From positions 3,724,556-3,788,555 of the forward strand of contig NZ_CM001558.1 in NCBI RefSeq assembly GCF_000281895.1: a DNA stretch of 64,000 nucleotides, written 5' to 3'. Under the pieces are notes generated by a model that saw only the letters and a list, made by a program, of their open reading frames with translations, searched no databases and was not told the DNA's origin. This document shows, in pieces, positions 52,894 to 62,294 of this stretch (position 1 is the stretch's first letter; each line of letters begins with the position of its first letter). This DNA is from Pseudomonas fluorescens Q2-87. GTDB taxonomy: Bacteria; Pseudomonadota; Gammaproteobacteria; Pseudomonadales; Pseudomonadaceae. The position numbers and the translations under genes are program-made.

Positions 52894-54081
52894 TCAAGCC
52901 CGCCGCTCCCGCAGCAACCCCTCCGTACACAGGACAATCCGCCGGCACGCATCCGCCAGTTTCGCCTGATCGACCACCAACCCAATCCGTATATGCCCCG
53001 CCGCACTGGGCCCGAACGCCTCGCCGGCCAGCACCGACACGCCATAGCCGTCCAGCAGCCGCTCGGCGAAGCCCTGGGCGCCGAGGCCAGTCTGGCGCAC
53101 GTCGACCATCACGAACATTCCGCCATCGGGCCGCACCGGCCTCAGGCCTGGGCAATCATCAAGGGCCGCACACACCAGGCCCCGGCGCTGGCGATATTCG
53201 TCACGCATCTGTGCCACTTCTGGCAAGTCCTGCTCGAGCGCCACCTGGGCAGCCCGCTGCACAAAATCCGGCAAGCCAAACAGCATGCACAGCGACAGGT
53301 TCGCCAAGTGCCCGGCCAACGACTGCGGACCGATCACCCACCCGATACGCCATCCGGTCATGGCGTGAGACTTGGACAGGCTGTTGATGGTGGCGGTGCG
53401 CTCGGCCATGCCCGGCAGGCTCGCCGGACTGATGTGTTCGCCTTCGTACAACAAGTCGCTGTAGACCTCATCGCTGATCAGCCACAAATCATGCTCGATG
53501 CACAACTTCGCCAGGGCTTGCCAGATAGGCAATCGCAGGCTCGCGCCAGACGGGTTATTGGGACTGTTGAGCAACATCGCCCGGGTGCGTGGCGTGACCA
53601 GGCGAGCGACATCGGCCGGCTCGACCCGGAAACCGTTCTCCGGACGCACCGCCACCGGCACCACTTTCGCCCCGCAGGCACCAAACACCGCTTCATAAGT
53701 GACGTACATCGGCTCGGCGACGATCACTTCATCCCCAGGGTCGAGCAGGCATTGCGCGACCGCATACACCGCGCATTGCGCACCCGGCAGCACGGTGACA
53801 TGGCTTGCATCCACGCCCTGGCCGCAACGCTGGCGATGGCGCCGGGCAATGCTGGTACGCAAGGAATGCAGGCCACGAATATCCGAATAATGCGTGTCGC
53901 CGGCCCGCAGACTGCCCACCGCCGCATCGACAATGGCCCGCGGCGTATCGAAGTCTGGATCGCCCACCGACAACAGCAACACATCCATGCCCCGCTCACG
54001 CATGGCCAGCGCCCGATCATGAATATCCCAGGCAGCGGCACCGTCGCCGGTGATGCGTTGGGTCAAGGCTGAAAAGCGCAT
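52894..54081 (-). CDS. aruH: AruH-like arginine:pyruvate transaminase (class I/II aminotransferase)
   Basis: This 395-aa PLP-dependent enzyme has the lysine in SLSKSHAMTGWRIGW at about residue 236, the SPNNPSGA substrate/PLP loop and ISDEVYSDLLYEGEH. Its N-terminus (RITGDGAAAWDIHDRAL) and many blocks match what I recall of P. aeruginosa AruH, which starts the arginine transaminase pathway by making 2-ketoarginine. The partner genes aruI and aruRS are not adjacent, so the physiological role is inferred from sequence alone. ATG 54081 has an AGGAG site. Confidence 0.8.
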   Translation of the reverse strand: MRFSALTQRITGDGAAAWDIHDRALAMRERGMDVLLLSVGDPDFDTPRAIVDAAVGSLRAGDTHYSDIRGLHSLRTSIARRHRQRCGQGVDASHVTVLPGAQCAVYAVAQCLLDPGDEVIVAEPMYVTYEAVFGACGAKVVPVAVRPENGFRVEPADVARLVTPRTRAMLLNSPNNPSGASLRLPIWQALAKLCIEHDLWLISDEVYSDLLYEGEHISPASLPGMAERTATINSLSKSHAMTGWRIGWVIGPQSLAGHLANLSLCMLFGLPDFVQRAAQVALEQDLPEVAQMRDEYRQRRGLVCAALDDCPGLRPVRPDGGMFVMVDVRQTGLGAQGFAERLLDGYGVSVLAGEAFGPSAAGHIRIGLVVDQAKLADACRRIVLCTEGLLRERRA

Positions 54082-54122
54082 GTACGTCTCCTGATTGCGC
54101 GAGGTCCAGCCTCAACCCTATC

Positions 54123-55748
54123 TCAAATTACAAACCGCGCCACCATCGCATTCAAACCCACCGCCAGGCGCGACAGTTCGTGGGTGGCGTCGCTGGTCTG
54201 TTTCGCGCCGCTGGCCGACTGGGTGGCGAGGTCGCGGATGTTGACCAGGTTGCGGTCCACTTCACGGGAGACCTGGGCCTGTTCTTCCGACGCGCTGGCG
54301 ATGACCAGGTTGCGTTCGTTGATCTGGTGGATCGATTGAGTGATCTGCTCCAGGGCTACGCCTGCGGCCCGGGCCATTTCCAGGGTGCTCTGGGTGCGCT
54401 GGTTGCTCTGTTGCATCGATTGCACGGCCTGGCCGGTGCCGTTCTGGATGCCCGCGACCATTTTTTCGATTTCCTGGGTCGACTGCGCGGTGCGATGGGC
54501 CAGGGCCCGGACTTCGTCGGCCACCACTGCGAAACCTCGTCCGGCCTCCCCGGCGCGGGCGGCTTCGATGGCGGCGTTGAGGGCCAGCAGGTTGGTCTGT
54601 TCGGCGATGGCGCGAATCACATCCAGTACTTTACCGATGTCACGGCCCTGCACCGCCAGGCCTTCGATCATCGACGCGGTGTTTTGCACGTCGTGGGTCA
54701 TGGTCTGGATCGCATCGACGGTTTCCACCACCCGGGTGCGGCCTTCTTGGGCGGCCTGGGTCGACTGGTTCGAGGCTTCGGAGGTGGACACCGCATTACG
54801 GGCCACTTCCTCAACGGCAGCGGTCATTTCGTTGACAGCCGTGGCAGCCTGTTCGATTTCGTTGTGCTGCTGTTGCAAGCCACGGGAAGATTCCTGGGTC
54901 ACCGCGCTCAATTCTTCGGCCGCAGCGCCCAATTGGGTGGCTGAACCGGCGATCTGCTCGATGGTCTGGCGCAGGCTGCCCTGCATGGCGGCCAGGGCTT
55001 GGAGCAAGCGGCCGGGCTCGTCCTTGCCATCGTCGGTTATAACCTGGACCAGGTTCCCGCCGGCAATCGTGCGCGCGGCTTCCAAGGCCCGGTTGAGCGG
55101 CGCGACGATGCTGCGGGTCAGCAGCAGCGCCAGCACCACAGTGGCCAGCGCGGCAATGATCGAGACGATGATAATGCCGGTGAGGGCGCTGTTGTAGTTT
55201 TCACCTGCCTTGGCTGATGCGTCGCCGGCGCTGGCCACGCTCATCGCGATCAGCTTGTTGAGCTGCTCGCCCATCAAGTCGGTGCCTTCCTTGATCCGCG
55301 TATTAATATGAGTGCGCAACTGCTCGATCTTGTCCTGGCGCGACAGCTCCAACATTTCTTTCTGAGCTTGCAGGTATTTATCAAGCGTCGCGGAAAAAGC
55401 CTTGTACAGCTCCGCCTCTTCAGGAGAAGTCGTCAGGGCCCCATAGCTTTTGTTGGCCTTGAGCAGTTTTTCCACCAGCACGCCGATGCGGCTGTCCGCT
55501 TCCGTCAGGCTGGCCGGGTCCCGGTTGACCAGGATGCGGAACGAGAGGATGCGCATACGCAGCACGTTTTCCATCACGTTGGCGAGGTAGCCGACGCTGG
55601 GTACCTGAATCTGCTCCATGTCCAGTGACGCCTGGCGGATGACCGACATGCGATTGGCGGCGAAGACGCCCAGGATAATCACCAACAACGCAATGACGGT
55701 GAAACCGAGAAAGGCTCGGGGCGCGATGTTCAGGCTGCGTAGGGACAT
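54123..55748 (-). CDS. Methyl-accepting chemotaxis protein
   Basis: This 541-aa chemoreceptor has a first span ([19 protein letters not shown]), a periplasmic four-helix-bundle sensor of about 155 residues, a second span ([20 protein letters not shown]), a HAMP domain and the conserved signalling tip [21 protein letters not shown] followed by [15 protein letters not shown]. It signals to CheA/CheW, and the ligand is unknown. I chose ATG 55748 with a GAGG site. It lies 41 bp upstream of the transaminase on the same strand, which might hint at amino-acid sensing. Confidence 0.95.
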   Translation of the reverse strand: MSLRSLNIAPRAFLGFTVIALLVIILGVFAANRMSVIRQASLDMEQIQVPSVGYLANVMENVLRMRILSFRILVNRDPASLTEADSRIGVLVEKLLKANKSYGALTTSPEEAELYKAFSATLDKYLQAQKEMLELSRQDKIEQLRTHINTRIKEGTDLMGEQLNKLIAMSVASAGDASAKAGENYNSALTGIIIVSIIAALATVVLALLLTRSIVAPLNRALEAARTIAGGNLVQVITDDGKDEPGRLLQALAAMQGSLRQTIEQIAGSATQLGAAAEELSAVTQESSRGLQQQHNEIEQAATAVNEMTAAVEEVARNAVSTSEASNQSTQAAQEGRTRVVETVDAIQTMTHDVQNTASMIEGLAVQGRDIGKVLDVIRAIAEQTNLLALNAAIEAARAGEAGRGFAVVADEVRALAHRTAQSTQEIEKMVAGIQNGTGQAVQSMQQSNQRTQSTLEMARAAGVALEQITQSIHQINERNLVIASASEEQAQVSREVDRNLVNIRDLATQSASGAKQTSDATHELSRLAVGLNAMVARFVI

Positions 55749-55931
55749 GGGAAGACCTCGGGGGTGGTGGAGCGTCCATGCCAAAAGCGCATCGATTGGG
55801 ATAATTGTTGTACGCCTGACTGGTTATCGGCTGGGCTTTAGAGTTTTTGCAGGGGGATGTAAAAAATATTTCCCGAGGGGTGCGTGGCAAGGAAGCTTGC
55901 TTCATTGCCACGTGTGCGGTTCCCAGCCGTT

Positions 55932-57068
55932 TTATCGGTGCGCCACCCGCCAGAGCCGTGCAATGTCCTCGGCGCGCTCGCTCAACAAGCGCGCGGCATC
56001 GGCACAGGCCTCTTGCAGGGTCATCGGGCCATTGGCCAAGGCAAAAGCTGCGTCGATACCATGCTCGTACAACGCCTGGTAACCCTCCCCCAGCGTGCCG
56101 GCGATGACCAACACCGGGACGCCGCGCTGGCGGGCGATGCGGGCCACGCCAAAAGGGGTTTTGCCGCGCAGGGTCTGGGCGTCGAAACGGCCTTCGCCCG
56201 TGATGACCAGGTCGGCGCCGTCGATGGCAGCGGCCAACCCAGTCAGCTGGGCGACGACATCCACGCCGGTACGAAATTGAGCGCCCAGGAACGCCTTGGC
56301 TGCGAAGCCCAGGCCGCCGGCGGCGCCGCTGCCCGGTTCGTCGCGCACATCCTTGTCCAAGGCTTGGGCGCAGTGTTCGGCGAAGTGCCCCAAGGCCCGA
56401 TCAAGTTCCTGCACCTGCTCAGCCGAGGCGCCTTTCTGCGGGCCGAAAACCGCCGATGCCCCGTGGGGACCGCACAACGGGTTATCGACATCGGCAGCGA
56501 TTTCGAAGCGCACTCGGGCCAGGCGTGGGTCCAGGCCACTCAGGTCGATACGCGACAGCTTCGCCAGGGCCAGGCCGCCGGGAGAGAGGGGTTGGTCGTG
56601 TTCATCCAGCAAGGCCAGGCCCAAGGCCTGCATCGCGCCGGCACCGGCATCGTTGGTGGCGCTGCCGCCGATCGCCAGGATGACGTGCCCGGCGCCTTCA
56701 TCCAGGGCGGCACGAATCAACTCGCCAGTGCCATAGGTGCTGCTGGCACAGGCGTCCCGCTGGCCTGGCGGCACCAACTGCAAGCCACTGGCCTCGGCCA
56801 TCTCGATGATCGCCGTGCGGCTGCTGGCCAACCAGCCCCAGCGCGCCTCGACGGGAGCCCCCAGCGGGCCTCGAACTCGGGTGCTGCGCCATTCTCCGTT
56901 GCAGGCGGCGAGCACCGATACCACCGTCCCCTCCCCACCATCGGCCATCGGGCACTTGATCAACTGCGCATCCGGCCAGACCCGGGCCAATCCCAGGGCA
57001 ATGGCATCGGCGACACCCTGGGCGCTGAGGCTGTCCTTGAACGAGTCGGGGGCGATGATTATTTTCAT
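55932..57068 (-). CDS. garK: Glycerate 2-kinase
   Basis: This 378-aa GarK/GlxK-family kinase starts MKIIIAPDSFKDSLSA and has the CPMADGGEGT, AIGGSATNDAGAGA and ITGEGRFDAQTLRGKTP blocks of the family. It phosphorylates D-glycerate to 2-phosphoglycerate, feeding sugar-acid breakdown into glycolysis. ATG 57068 has a GGAG site. It lies behind the cdaR-like regulator on the same strand, and a divergent MFS permease completes the locus. Confidence 0.95.
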   Translation of the reverse strand: MKIIIAPDSFKDSLSAQGVADAIALGLARVWPDAQLIKCPMADGGEGTVVSVLAACNGEWRSTRVRGPLGAPVEARWGWLASSRTAIIEMAEASGLQLVPPGQRDACASSTYGTGELIRAALDEGAGHVILAIGGSATNDAGAGAMQALGLALLDEHDQPLSPGGLALAKLSRIDLSGLDPRLARVRFEIAADVDNPLCGPHGASAVFGPQKGASAEQVQELDRALGHFAEHCAQALDKDVRDEPGSGAAGGLGFAAKAFLGAQFRTGVDVVAQLTGLAAAIDGADLVITGEGRFDAQTLRGKTPFGVARIARQRGVPVLVIAGTLGEGYQALYEHGIDAAFALANGPMTLQEACADAARLLSERAEDIARLWRVAHR

Positions 57069-57210
57069 ATTATTCTCCGGTTCCGATGCACAGCATGCTG
57101 CCAGCTGAGCGCAGCCGTGACGCCGGTCTGGCGCACAAAAGACACCGGGCATTATTGTTCAATTTCACAAACACCGGTTTGGTTGGGATGCTGCAGGGGC
57201 TGGTGGCCTC

Positions 57211-57234
57211 ATCGCGAGCAAGCCCGCTCCCACA
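57211..57234. repeat. Single REP copy
   Basis: One copy of the main REP family lies directly after the stop of the cdaR-like gene, with no inverted partner nearby. Confidence 0.85.
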
Positions 57235-57237
57235 GGG

Positions 57238-58362
57238 CTATTTGGCTACCTCTGGGTTTTGTGGCAACAGCTGCACTCCCAAGTACAACGCCAGCATCCC
57301 ATCCAGCCGCAACGGATCGACCCCGCTGAGTTCGGCAATGCGCTCCATGCGGTAGCGCAGGCTGTTGCGGTGGATGCCCAGGGCTTCGGCGCAGGCCTGG
57401 CTCTGGCCATCGTGTTCACACCAACTGCGCAAGGTCGCGAGCAACTGGCCGTTGCTGTCCTTGGCGATGACCCTGCGCAGCGGTGCCAGCAATTCGTCCA
57501 GGGCGTCGTCGCTGCGATGGCGCCAGAGCATCACCGGCAGGCGATAACGGCTGAGGGCCAGTAACCGTGACTGGGGCAACACATCGCGTCCGTAAGCCAG
57601 CAAGTCCCCGACCCTTCGGTAGCAACGGCGCAGGCCCGCCAGCCCTTCGGCCTGACCGCCCACCGCCACGCGCGAGATATTCCAGCCCAACCCGTCGAGC
57701 TTGGCCAGCAACCGCTCATTTTCCACCGAAGCGGTCACCGGGCGGCACCAAAGCAGCGAGGATTTCGACGAGGTCAGGCACCAACTGTCGGGGTAACGCG
57801 ACATCAGCCAGGCGCTCAGCGTCTCCACAGTCTGCCCAGGCCCATGCTCCAGCCCCAGTTCGAACAGATAAGGCACTCGTGATAACTGTGGCTTGAGTCC
57901 CATCTGCCGCGCTTCGTCCAGCAGGCGCGGCGAGTCCCCGGCGTCTCCCAGCAATAACGCCAGCAGATCGTCGCAACGCTGGCGCCGCCATTGCTGCTCG
58001 GCCTGCTGGTTACGCTGGCCCACCAGCATTTCGGCGGTCATGCGCACCAGTTCGGCATAGGTACGCAACTGCGCAGGCTCACCCGTGATACCGAGGACGC
58101 CGATCAATCGTTGGTCAAACATCAGCGGAAGATTGATCCCCGGCTGCACGCCCTTGAGGTGAGCCGCGGTGTGCTCGTCGATTTCTACCACCCGCCCATT
58201 GGCCAGGACCAGTTGCGCACCTTCGTGCCGCGTATTGACGCGCTCGCGCTCACCGCTGCCGAGGATCAGGCCCTGGTTGTCCATGACGTTGACGTTATAC
58301 GGCAGGATCGCCATCGCCCGGTCGACGATGTCCTGCGCCAGGTCGTGATCGAGTTCGAACAT
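57238..58362 (-). CDS. cdaR: CdaR-type sugar-diacid regulator
   Basis: This 374-aa regulator has an N-terminal putative sugar-diacid recognition domain (MFELDHDLAQDIVDRAMAILPYNVNVMDNQGLILGSGER) and a C-terminal PucR-type HTH (LRSWCEHDGQSQACAEALGIHRNSLRYRMERIAELSG). In E. coli CdaR activates galactarate, glucarate and glycerate genes. Here it lies between glycerate kinase and an MFS permease, so it probably activates both. I chose ATG 58362 with an AAGGA site. Confidence 0.92.
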   Translation of the reverse strand: MFELDHDLAQDIVDRAMAILPYNVNVMDNQGLILGSGERERVNTRHEGAQLVLANGRVVEIDEHTAAHLKGVQPGINLPLMFDQRLIGVLGITGEPAQLRTYAELVRMTAEMLVGQRNQQAEQQWRRQRCDDLLALLLGDAGDSPRLLDEARQMGLKPQLSRVPYLFELGLEHGPGQTVETLSAWLMSRYPDSWCLTSSKSSLLWCRPVTASVENERLLAKLDGLGWNISRVAVGGQAEGLAGLRRCYRRVGDLLAYGRDVLPQSRLLALSRYRLPVMLWRHRSDDALDELLAPLRRVIAKDSNGQLLATLRSWCEHDGQSQACAEALGIHRNSLRYRMERIAELSGVDPLRLDGMLALYLGVQLLPQNPEVAK

Positions 58363-58552
58363 GGGCGGTGTTCCTTGCAAGCGGCATTATTGTTTTGAGT
58401 AGGATGCGCCACGCGATTGGTCAGGCGCACAGGGTCTGCATTCAAACCCTGTGCCCAGGCACAAAGACACGGGACCTTGGGCTGGCCGAGACTCAAGGGG
58501 CGGTCAACGTTACCCCTTGGCTCGCAAAAATCATAATAAAGAGAGACCCGCC

Positions 58553-59863
58553 ATGTCCCAGAGCGCAGCTGCATTCCTGGCTACCCCCGACGAAAAGAAT
58601 ACGGTCTACAAACGCATCACCCTGCGTTTGATCCCGTTCATCTTCATCTGCTACCTGTTCAACTACCTCGACCGCGTCAACGTTGGCTTCGCCAAGTTGC
58701 AGATGCTCGACGCGTTGAAATTCAGCGAAACCGTGTACGGCCTCGGCGCCGGAATTTTCTTCATCGGCTACGTGCTGTGTGGCGTACCGAGCAACCTGGC
58801 CCTGACCAAATTCGGCCCGCGGCGCTGGATCGCCTTGATGATGGTCACTTGGGGCACGCTGTCGACCTGCCTGCTGTTCGTCACCACCCCCACCGAGTTC
58901 TATACCTTGCGGCTGTTCACCGGCGCAGCCGAAGCCGGGTTCTTCCCGGGCGTGGTGCTGTACCTCTCGCAATGGTTCCCGACGTTCCGACGGGGCCGGA
59001 TCATGGCGTTGTTCATGTCCGCCATTCCGGTGTCCGGCTTGTTGGGCAGTCCGTTTTCCGGCTGGATCCTCAACCATTTCGGCGCAGGCCAGGGCGGTCT
59101 GGCCGGCTGGCAGTGGATGTTCCTGCTCCAGGGCATCCCGACGGTGATTCTTGGCGCCCTGGCGTTTTTCCTGCTCAGCGACACCTTCGCCAACGCCAAG
59201 TGGCTGACCGATCAGGAACGCGCCGTGCTCACCGCCGACCATGCCGAAGACCTGGCCAACAAGCCGAAAACCACCACCGACTCGCTGCTGGCAGTGTTCA
59301 AGAACCCGGCGATCTGGGCCTTTGGCCTGGTGTATTTCTGCATTCAGAGCGGCGTCTACGCGATCAACTTCTGGCTGCCGTCGATCATCAAGAGCCTGGG
59401 CTTCAGCGATAACCTGGTGATCGGCTGGCTGAGCGCGATTCCGTACCTGCTGGCGGCGGTGTTCATGTTGTTGGTGGGCCGCTCGGCGGATCTGCGCAAG
59501 GAACGTCGCTGGCACCTGGTGGTGCCGATGCTGATGGGCGCGGCCGGACTGCTCATCGCTGTCAATTTCGCCACCACGCCGGCCATCGCCATCATCGGCT
59601 TGTCCATCGCCACCATGGGCGCCCTCACCGGCCTGCCGATGTTCTGGCCGGTGCCCACCGCCCTGCTCAGCGCCGGCGCGGCCGCCGGTGGGCTGGCGCT
59701 GATCAATTCCATGGGCCAGATGGCCGGTTTCCTCAGCCCGTACCTGGTGGGCTGGGTCAAGGACGCCACCGGCTCGACCGACGCCGCGTTGTACGTGCTG
59801 GCGGGCGTGATTGTCTGCGGCAGCCTGCTGGCGTTGCGCATGACCCGCACCCTGCGAGCCTGA
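58553..59863 (+). CDS. MFS transporter, anion:cation symporter family (sugar acid/glycerate uptake)
   Basis: This 436-aa transporter has twelve spans. It belongs to the GudP/phthalate-type ACS family, shown by RLIPFIFICYLFNYLDRVNVGFAKLQM in the first span and loop and by GAAEAGFFPGVVLYLSQWFPTFRRGRIMALF. It probably imports glycerate or an aldarate for the linked glycerate kinase. ATG 58553 follows GAGAG. The frame to 58451 lacks family sequence. The 190-bp gap shared with cdaR should hold both promoters. Confidence 0.92.
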   Translation: MSQSAAAFLATPDEKNTVYKRITLRLIPFIFICYLFNYLDRVNVGFAKLQMLDALKFSETVYGLGAGIFFIGYVLCGVPSNLALTKFGPRRWIALMMVTWGTLSTCLLFVTTPTEFYTLRLFTGAAEAGFFPGVVLYLSQWFPTFRRGRIMALFMSAIPVSGLLGSPFSGWILNHFGAGQGGLAGWQWMFLLQGIPTVILGALAFFLLSDTFANAKWLTDQERAVLTADHAEDLANKPKTTTDSLLAVFKNPAIWAFGLVYFCIQSGVYAINFWLPSIIKSLGFSDNLVIGWLSAIPYLLAAVFMLLVGRSADLRKERRWHLVVPMLMGAAGLLIAVNFATTPAIAIIGLSIATMGALTGLPMFWPVPTALLSAGAAAGGLALINSMGQMAGFLSPYLVGWVKDATGSTDAALYVLAGVIVCGSLLALRMTRTLRA

Positions 59864-59877
59864 CACTCTTTTTCCCT

Positions 59878-59966
59878 ATGGGAGCGCGCTTGCTCGCGAT
59901 TGCGTCAGGTCAGCCAACATCTTTATAGGCTGGTTCATCGCCTTCGCGAGCAAGCCCGCTCCCACA
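59878..59966. repeat. REP doublet (GTGGGAGCGGGCTTGCTCGC family)
   Basis: Two inverted copies follow the MFS gene. The left one is diverged (TATGGGAGCGCGCTTGCTCG). Confidence 0.85.
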
Positions 59967-60056
59967 AGTGATTTGGGGTGTTCGAGAAATCTGTTTGATC
60001 CGTGCGCCTGTTCTGGGGTTTGATTGGGCCTTTCCCATGGATGAAAGGATCTTGTC

Positions 60057-61070
60057 ATGAGTTACCGCACGCTAGGCCAATCCGGGTTGCAAGTCTCGAC
60101 GCTGACCCTGGGCACCATGATGTTCGGCGAGCAGACCAGCACCGAGGACTCGCTGCGGATCATCGGCAAGGCCTGGGACCAGGGCATCAATTTCATCGAC
60201 ACGGCCGACGTGTACAGCAACGGTCGCTCCGAAGAGATTGTCGGCGAGGCGATCGCCAGCCATCGCCAGGAATGGGTGCTGGCCACCAAGGTCGGCTTCG
60301 GCCCGGCGGACGGCGTGCCCAACCGCAGCGGCCTGAGCCGCAAGCACTTGTTCAACGGCATCGAGGCCAGCCTCACGCGCCTGGGCACCGACTACCTGGA
60401 CATCTACTACCTGCACCGCGAAGACCACAACACGCCGTTGCACGTCACCGTATCGGCCATTGGCGATTTGATTCGCCAGGGCAAGATCCGCTACTGGGGC
60501 CTGTCGAACTACCGTGGCTGGCGCATCGCCGAGGTGATTCGGATCGCCGACAGCCTGGGCATCGACCGGCCGGTGATCAGTCAGCCGCTGTATAACATCG
60601 TCAACCGCCAGGCGGAAACCGAGCAAATCACCGCCGCGCAGAATTACGGCCTCGGCGTGGTGCCCTTCAGCCCCCTGGCCCGTGGCGTGCTCAGCGGCAA
60701 GTACGCGCCAGACGTGGCACCGGACGCCAACAGCCGCGCCGGCCGCCAGGACAAGCGCATCCTGGAAACCGAATGGCGGGTCGAGTCCCTGCGCATTGCC
60801 CAGCAAATTCTCCAATACACCCAGGGCCGGGGCGTAGGCATCGTCGAATTCGCCATTGCCTGGGTGTTGAACAACCGGGCCGTGACCTCAGCCATCGTCG
60901 GACCGCGCACCGAGCAGCAGTGGGATTCGTACACCAAGGCGCAGGCCGTGCAGATCACGGCGGAAGATGAAGCCTTCATCGATTCGCTGGTGACGCCGGG
61001 GCATGCTTCGACGCCAGGGTTCAACGACGTTAGCCATTTCGTGCCGGGGCGAGTGCCGCGCACGTCATAA
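60057..61070 (+). CDS. Aldo/keto reductase
   Basis: This 337-aa NADPH-dependent TIM-barrel oxidoreductase has the AKR signature GINFIDTADVYSNGRSEEIVG with the catalytic Asp and Tyr, a catalytic lysine in VLATKVGFG and the histidine in YLDIYYLHRED. It contains the cofactor-binding blocks near AIVGPRTEQQWD. The substrate is unknown. ATG 60057 has an AAAGGA site. Confidence 0.94.
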   Translation: MSYRTLGQSGLQVSTLTLGTMMFGEQTSTEDSLRIIGKAWDQGINFIDTADVYSNGRSEEIVGEAIASHRQEWVLATKVGFGPADGVPNRSGLSRKHLFNGIEASLTRLGTDYLDIYYLHREDHNTPLHVTVSAIGDLIRQGKIRYWGLSNYRGWRIAEVIRIADSLGIDRPVISQPLYNIVNRQAETEQITAAQNYGLGVVPFSPLARGVLSGKYAPDVAPDANSRAGRQDKRILETEWRVESLRIAQQILQYTQGRGVGIVEFAIAWVLNNRAVTSAIVGPRTEQQWDSYTKAQAVQITAEDEAFIDSLVTPGHASTPGFNDVSHFVPGRVPRTS

Positions 61071-61091
61071 TCATTCATCGAAACAACCAAC

Positions 61092-61183
61092 GTGGCGAGG
61101 GTGCTTGCTCCCGCTGGGCCGCGAAGCGGACCCTTAAGTTGCGGCCGCTTCGCAGCCGAGCGGGAGCAAGCTCCCTCGCCACA
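61092..61183. repeat. REP doublet of the GTGGCGAGGGAGCTTGCTCC family
   Basis: Inverted copies of the second REP family lie between the aldo/keto reductase and rarD. The left copy has one base change (GAGGGTGCTTGC). Confidence 0.85.
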
Positions 61184-61235
61184 CATCAACTCGCACTTTA
61201 CGGTGCTCCAGCCCCATCAATAATAAGAGGCATCC

Positions 61236-62120
61236 GTGTCCAAAGGCATCGCTCTATCGGTCTCGGCCTCTGCCCTGTTCGCCGTCATGTATTACTACAC
61301 CTCGCTGCTCTCGCCCCTGACCGGCGTGGAGATTTTCGGCTGGCGCATGCTGCTGACGATGCCGTGCATGACCGCATTCATGCTGGTTGCGCGGGAGTGG
61401 GGACTTGTCACGGCGCTGGTCCGGCGACTGATCGCCACGCCGCGGCTGCTGATCGGCGCAATGGCCTCTTCGGCGCTGATGGGCGCCCAGTTGTGGCTAT
61501 TCATGTGGGCACCGCTCAACGGCTACAGCCTGGACGTATCGCTGGGGTATTTCCTGTTGCCACTGTCGATGGTCCTGACCGGCCGCATCGTCTACGGCGA
61601 ACGGCTTTCCTATTTGCAAAAAGTCGCCGTGTTCTTTGCCATCCTCGGGGTGTTCAACGAGTTGTACCAAGTGGGCGGGTTCTCCTGGGCGACCTTGCTG
61701 GTGGTGATCGGCTACCCGATCTATTTCATCCTGCGCAAACGTCTCAAGACCGATAACCTCGGCGGGCTCTGGCTGGACATGACGCTGATGCTGCCCGTGG
61801 CACTCTGGTTCGTGCAAAGCGGTGAACAAGGTTTCGCCGTGTTCGACCAGTACCCGTGGCTGTCGCTGCTCATCCCGTTGCTCGGGGTCATCAGCGCTTC
61901 CGCCCTGGTCTCGTACATCGTCGCCAGTCGGCTGCTGCCGTTCAGCCTGTTCGGCTTGTTGAGTTATGTCGAACCGGTGCTGCTGCTGGGCGTGGCGCTG
62001 CTGTTGGGCGAAAGCATCAAGACCGGTGAATGGCTGACCTACATCCCGATCTGGATGGCGGTGGCGGTGCTGGTATTCGAAGGGTTCAAGCATCTGGTGC
62101 GGCAGCGGCGCAGGGCTTGA
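61236..62120 (+). CDS. rarD: RarD, EamA-family permease
   Basis: This 294-aa inner-membrane protein has ten spans and RarD-type blocks (SPLTGVEIFGWRMLLTMP, LWLFMWAPLNGYSLDVSLGYFLLPL, GRIVYGERLSYLQKVAVFFA). It is annotated by homology as a chloramphenicol-sensitivity permease, but its true substrate is unknown. It starts with GTG 61236, after an AAGAGG ribosome site. Confidence 0.92.
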   Translation: MSKGIALSVSASALFAVMYYYTSLLSPLTGVEIFGWRMLLTMPCMTAFMLVAREWGLVTALVRRLIATPRLLIGAMASSALMGAQLWLFMWAPLNGYSLDVSLGYFLLPLSMVLTGRIVYGERLSYLQKVAVFFAILGVFNELYQVGGFSWATLLVVIGYPIYFILRKRLKTDNLGGLWLDMTLMLPVALWFVQSGEQGFAVFDQYPWLSLLIPLLGVISASALVSYIVASRLLPFSLFGLLSYVEPVLLLGVALLLGESIKTGEWLTYIPIWMAVAVLVFEGFKHLVRQRRRA

Positions 62121-62135
62121 GGCCTCCACCGAACC

Positions 62136-62224
62136 TGTGGGAGCGGGCTTGCTCGCGAAATCGGAGTGTCAGGCACCATGGTATCGACTGATACTCCGCT
62201 TTCGCCAGCAAGCCCGCTCCCACC
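62136..62224. repeat. REP doublet (GTGGGAGCGGGCTTGCTCGC family)
   Basis: Two inverted copies follow the rarD stop. The right copy has a base change (TTCGCCAGCAAGCCCG). The spacer flanks also pair (ATCGGAGTGTC with complement near GATACTCCG). Confidence 0.85.
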
Positions 62225-62242
62225 CTGGGCCTTGTCGTTCAA

Positions 62243-62284
62243 CAAAAAGCCCGCCCGGCATCACTGCCGGGCGGGCTTTTTTTG
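62243..62284. terminator. Strong bidirectional intrinsic terminator
   Basis: A stem AAAAAGCCCGCCCGGCA with TGCCGGGCGGGCTTTTT and a 4-base loop is flanked by A- and T-runs on both sides. It serves the convergent rarD and hpd genes. Confidence 0.93.
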
Positions 62285-62294
62285 GGCTTTGGTA

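Noticed and set aside
61497..62129. A 210-codon minus frame opposite rarD
   Set aside because: It is Gln/His-rich and antisense to a clear ten-span permease.
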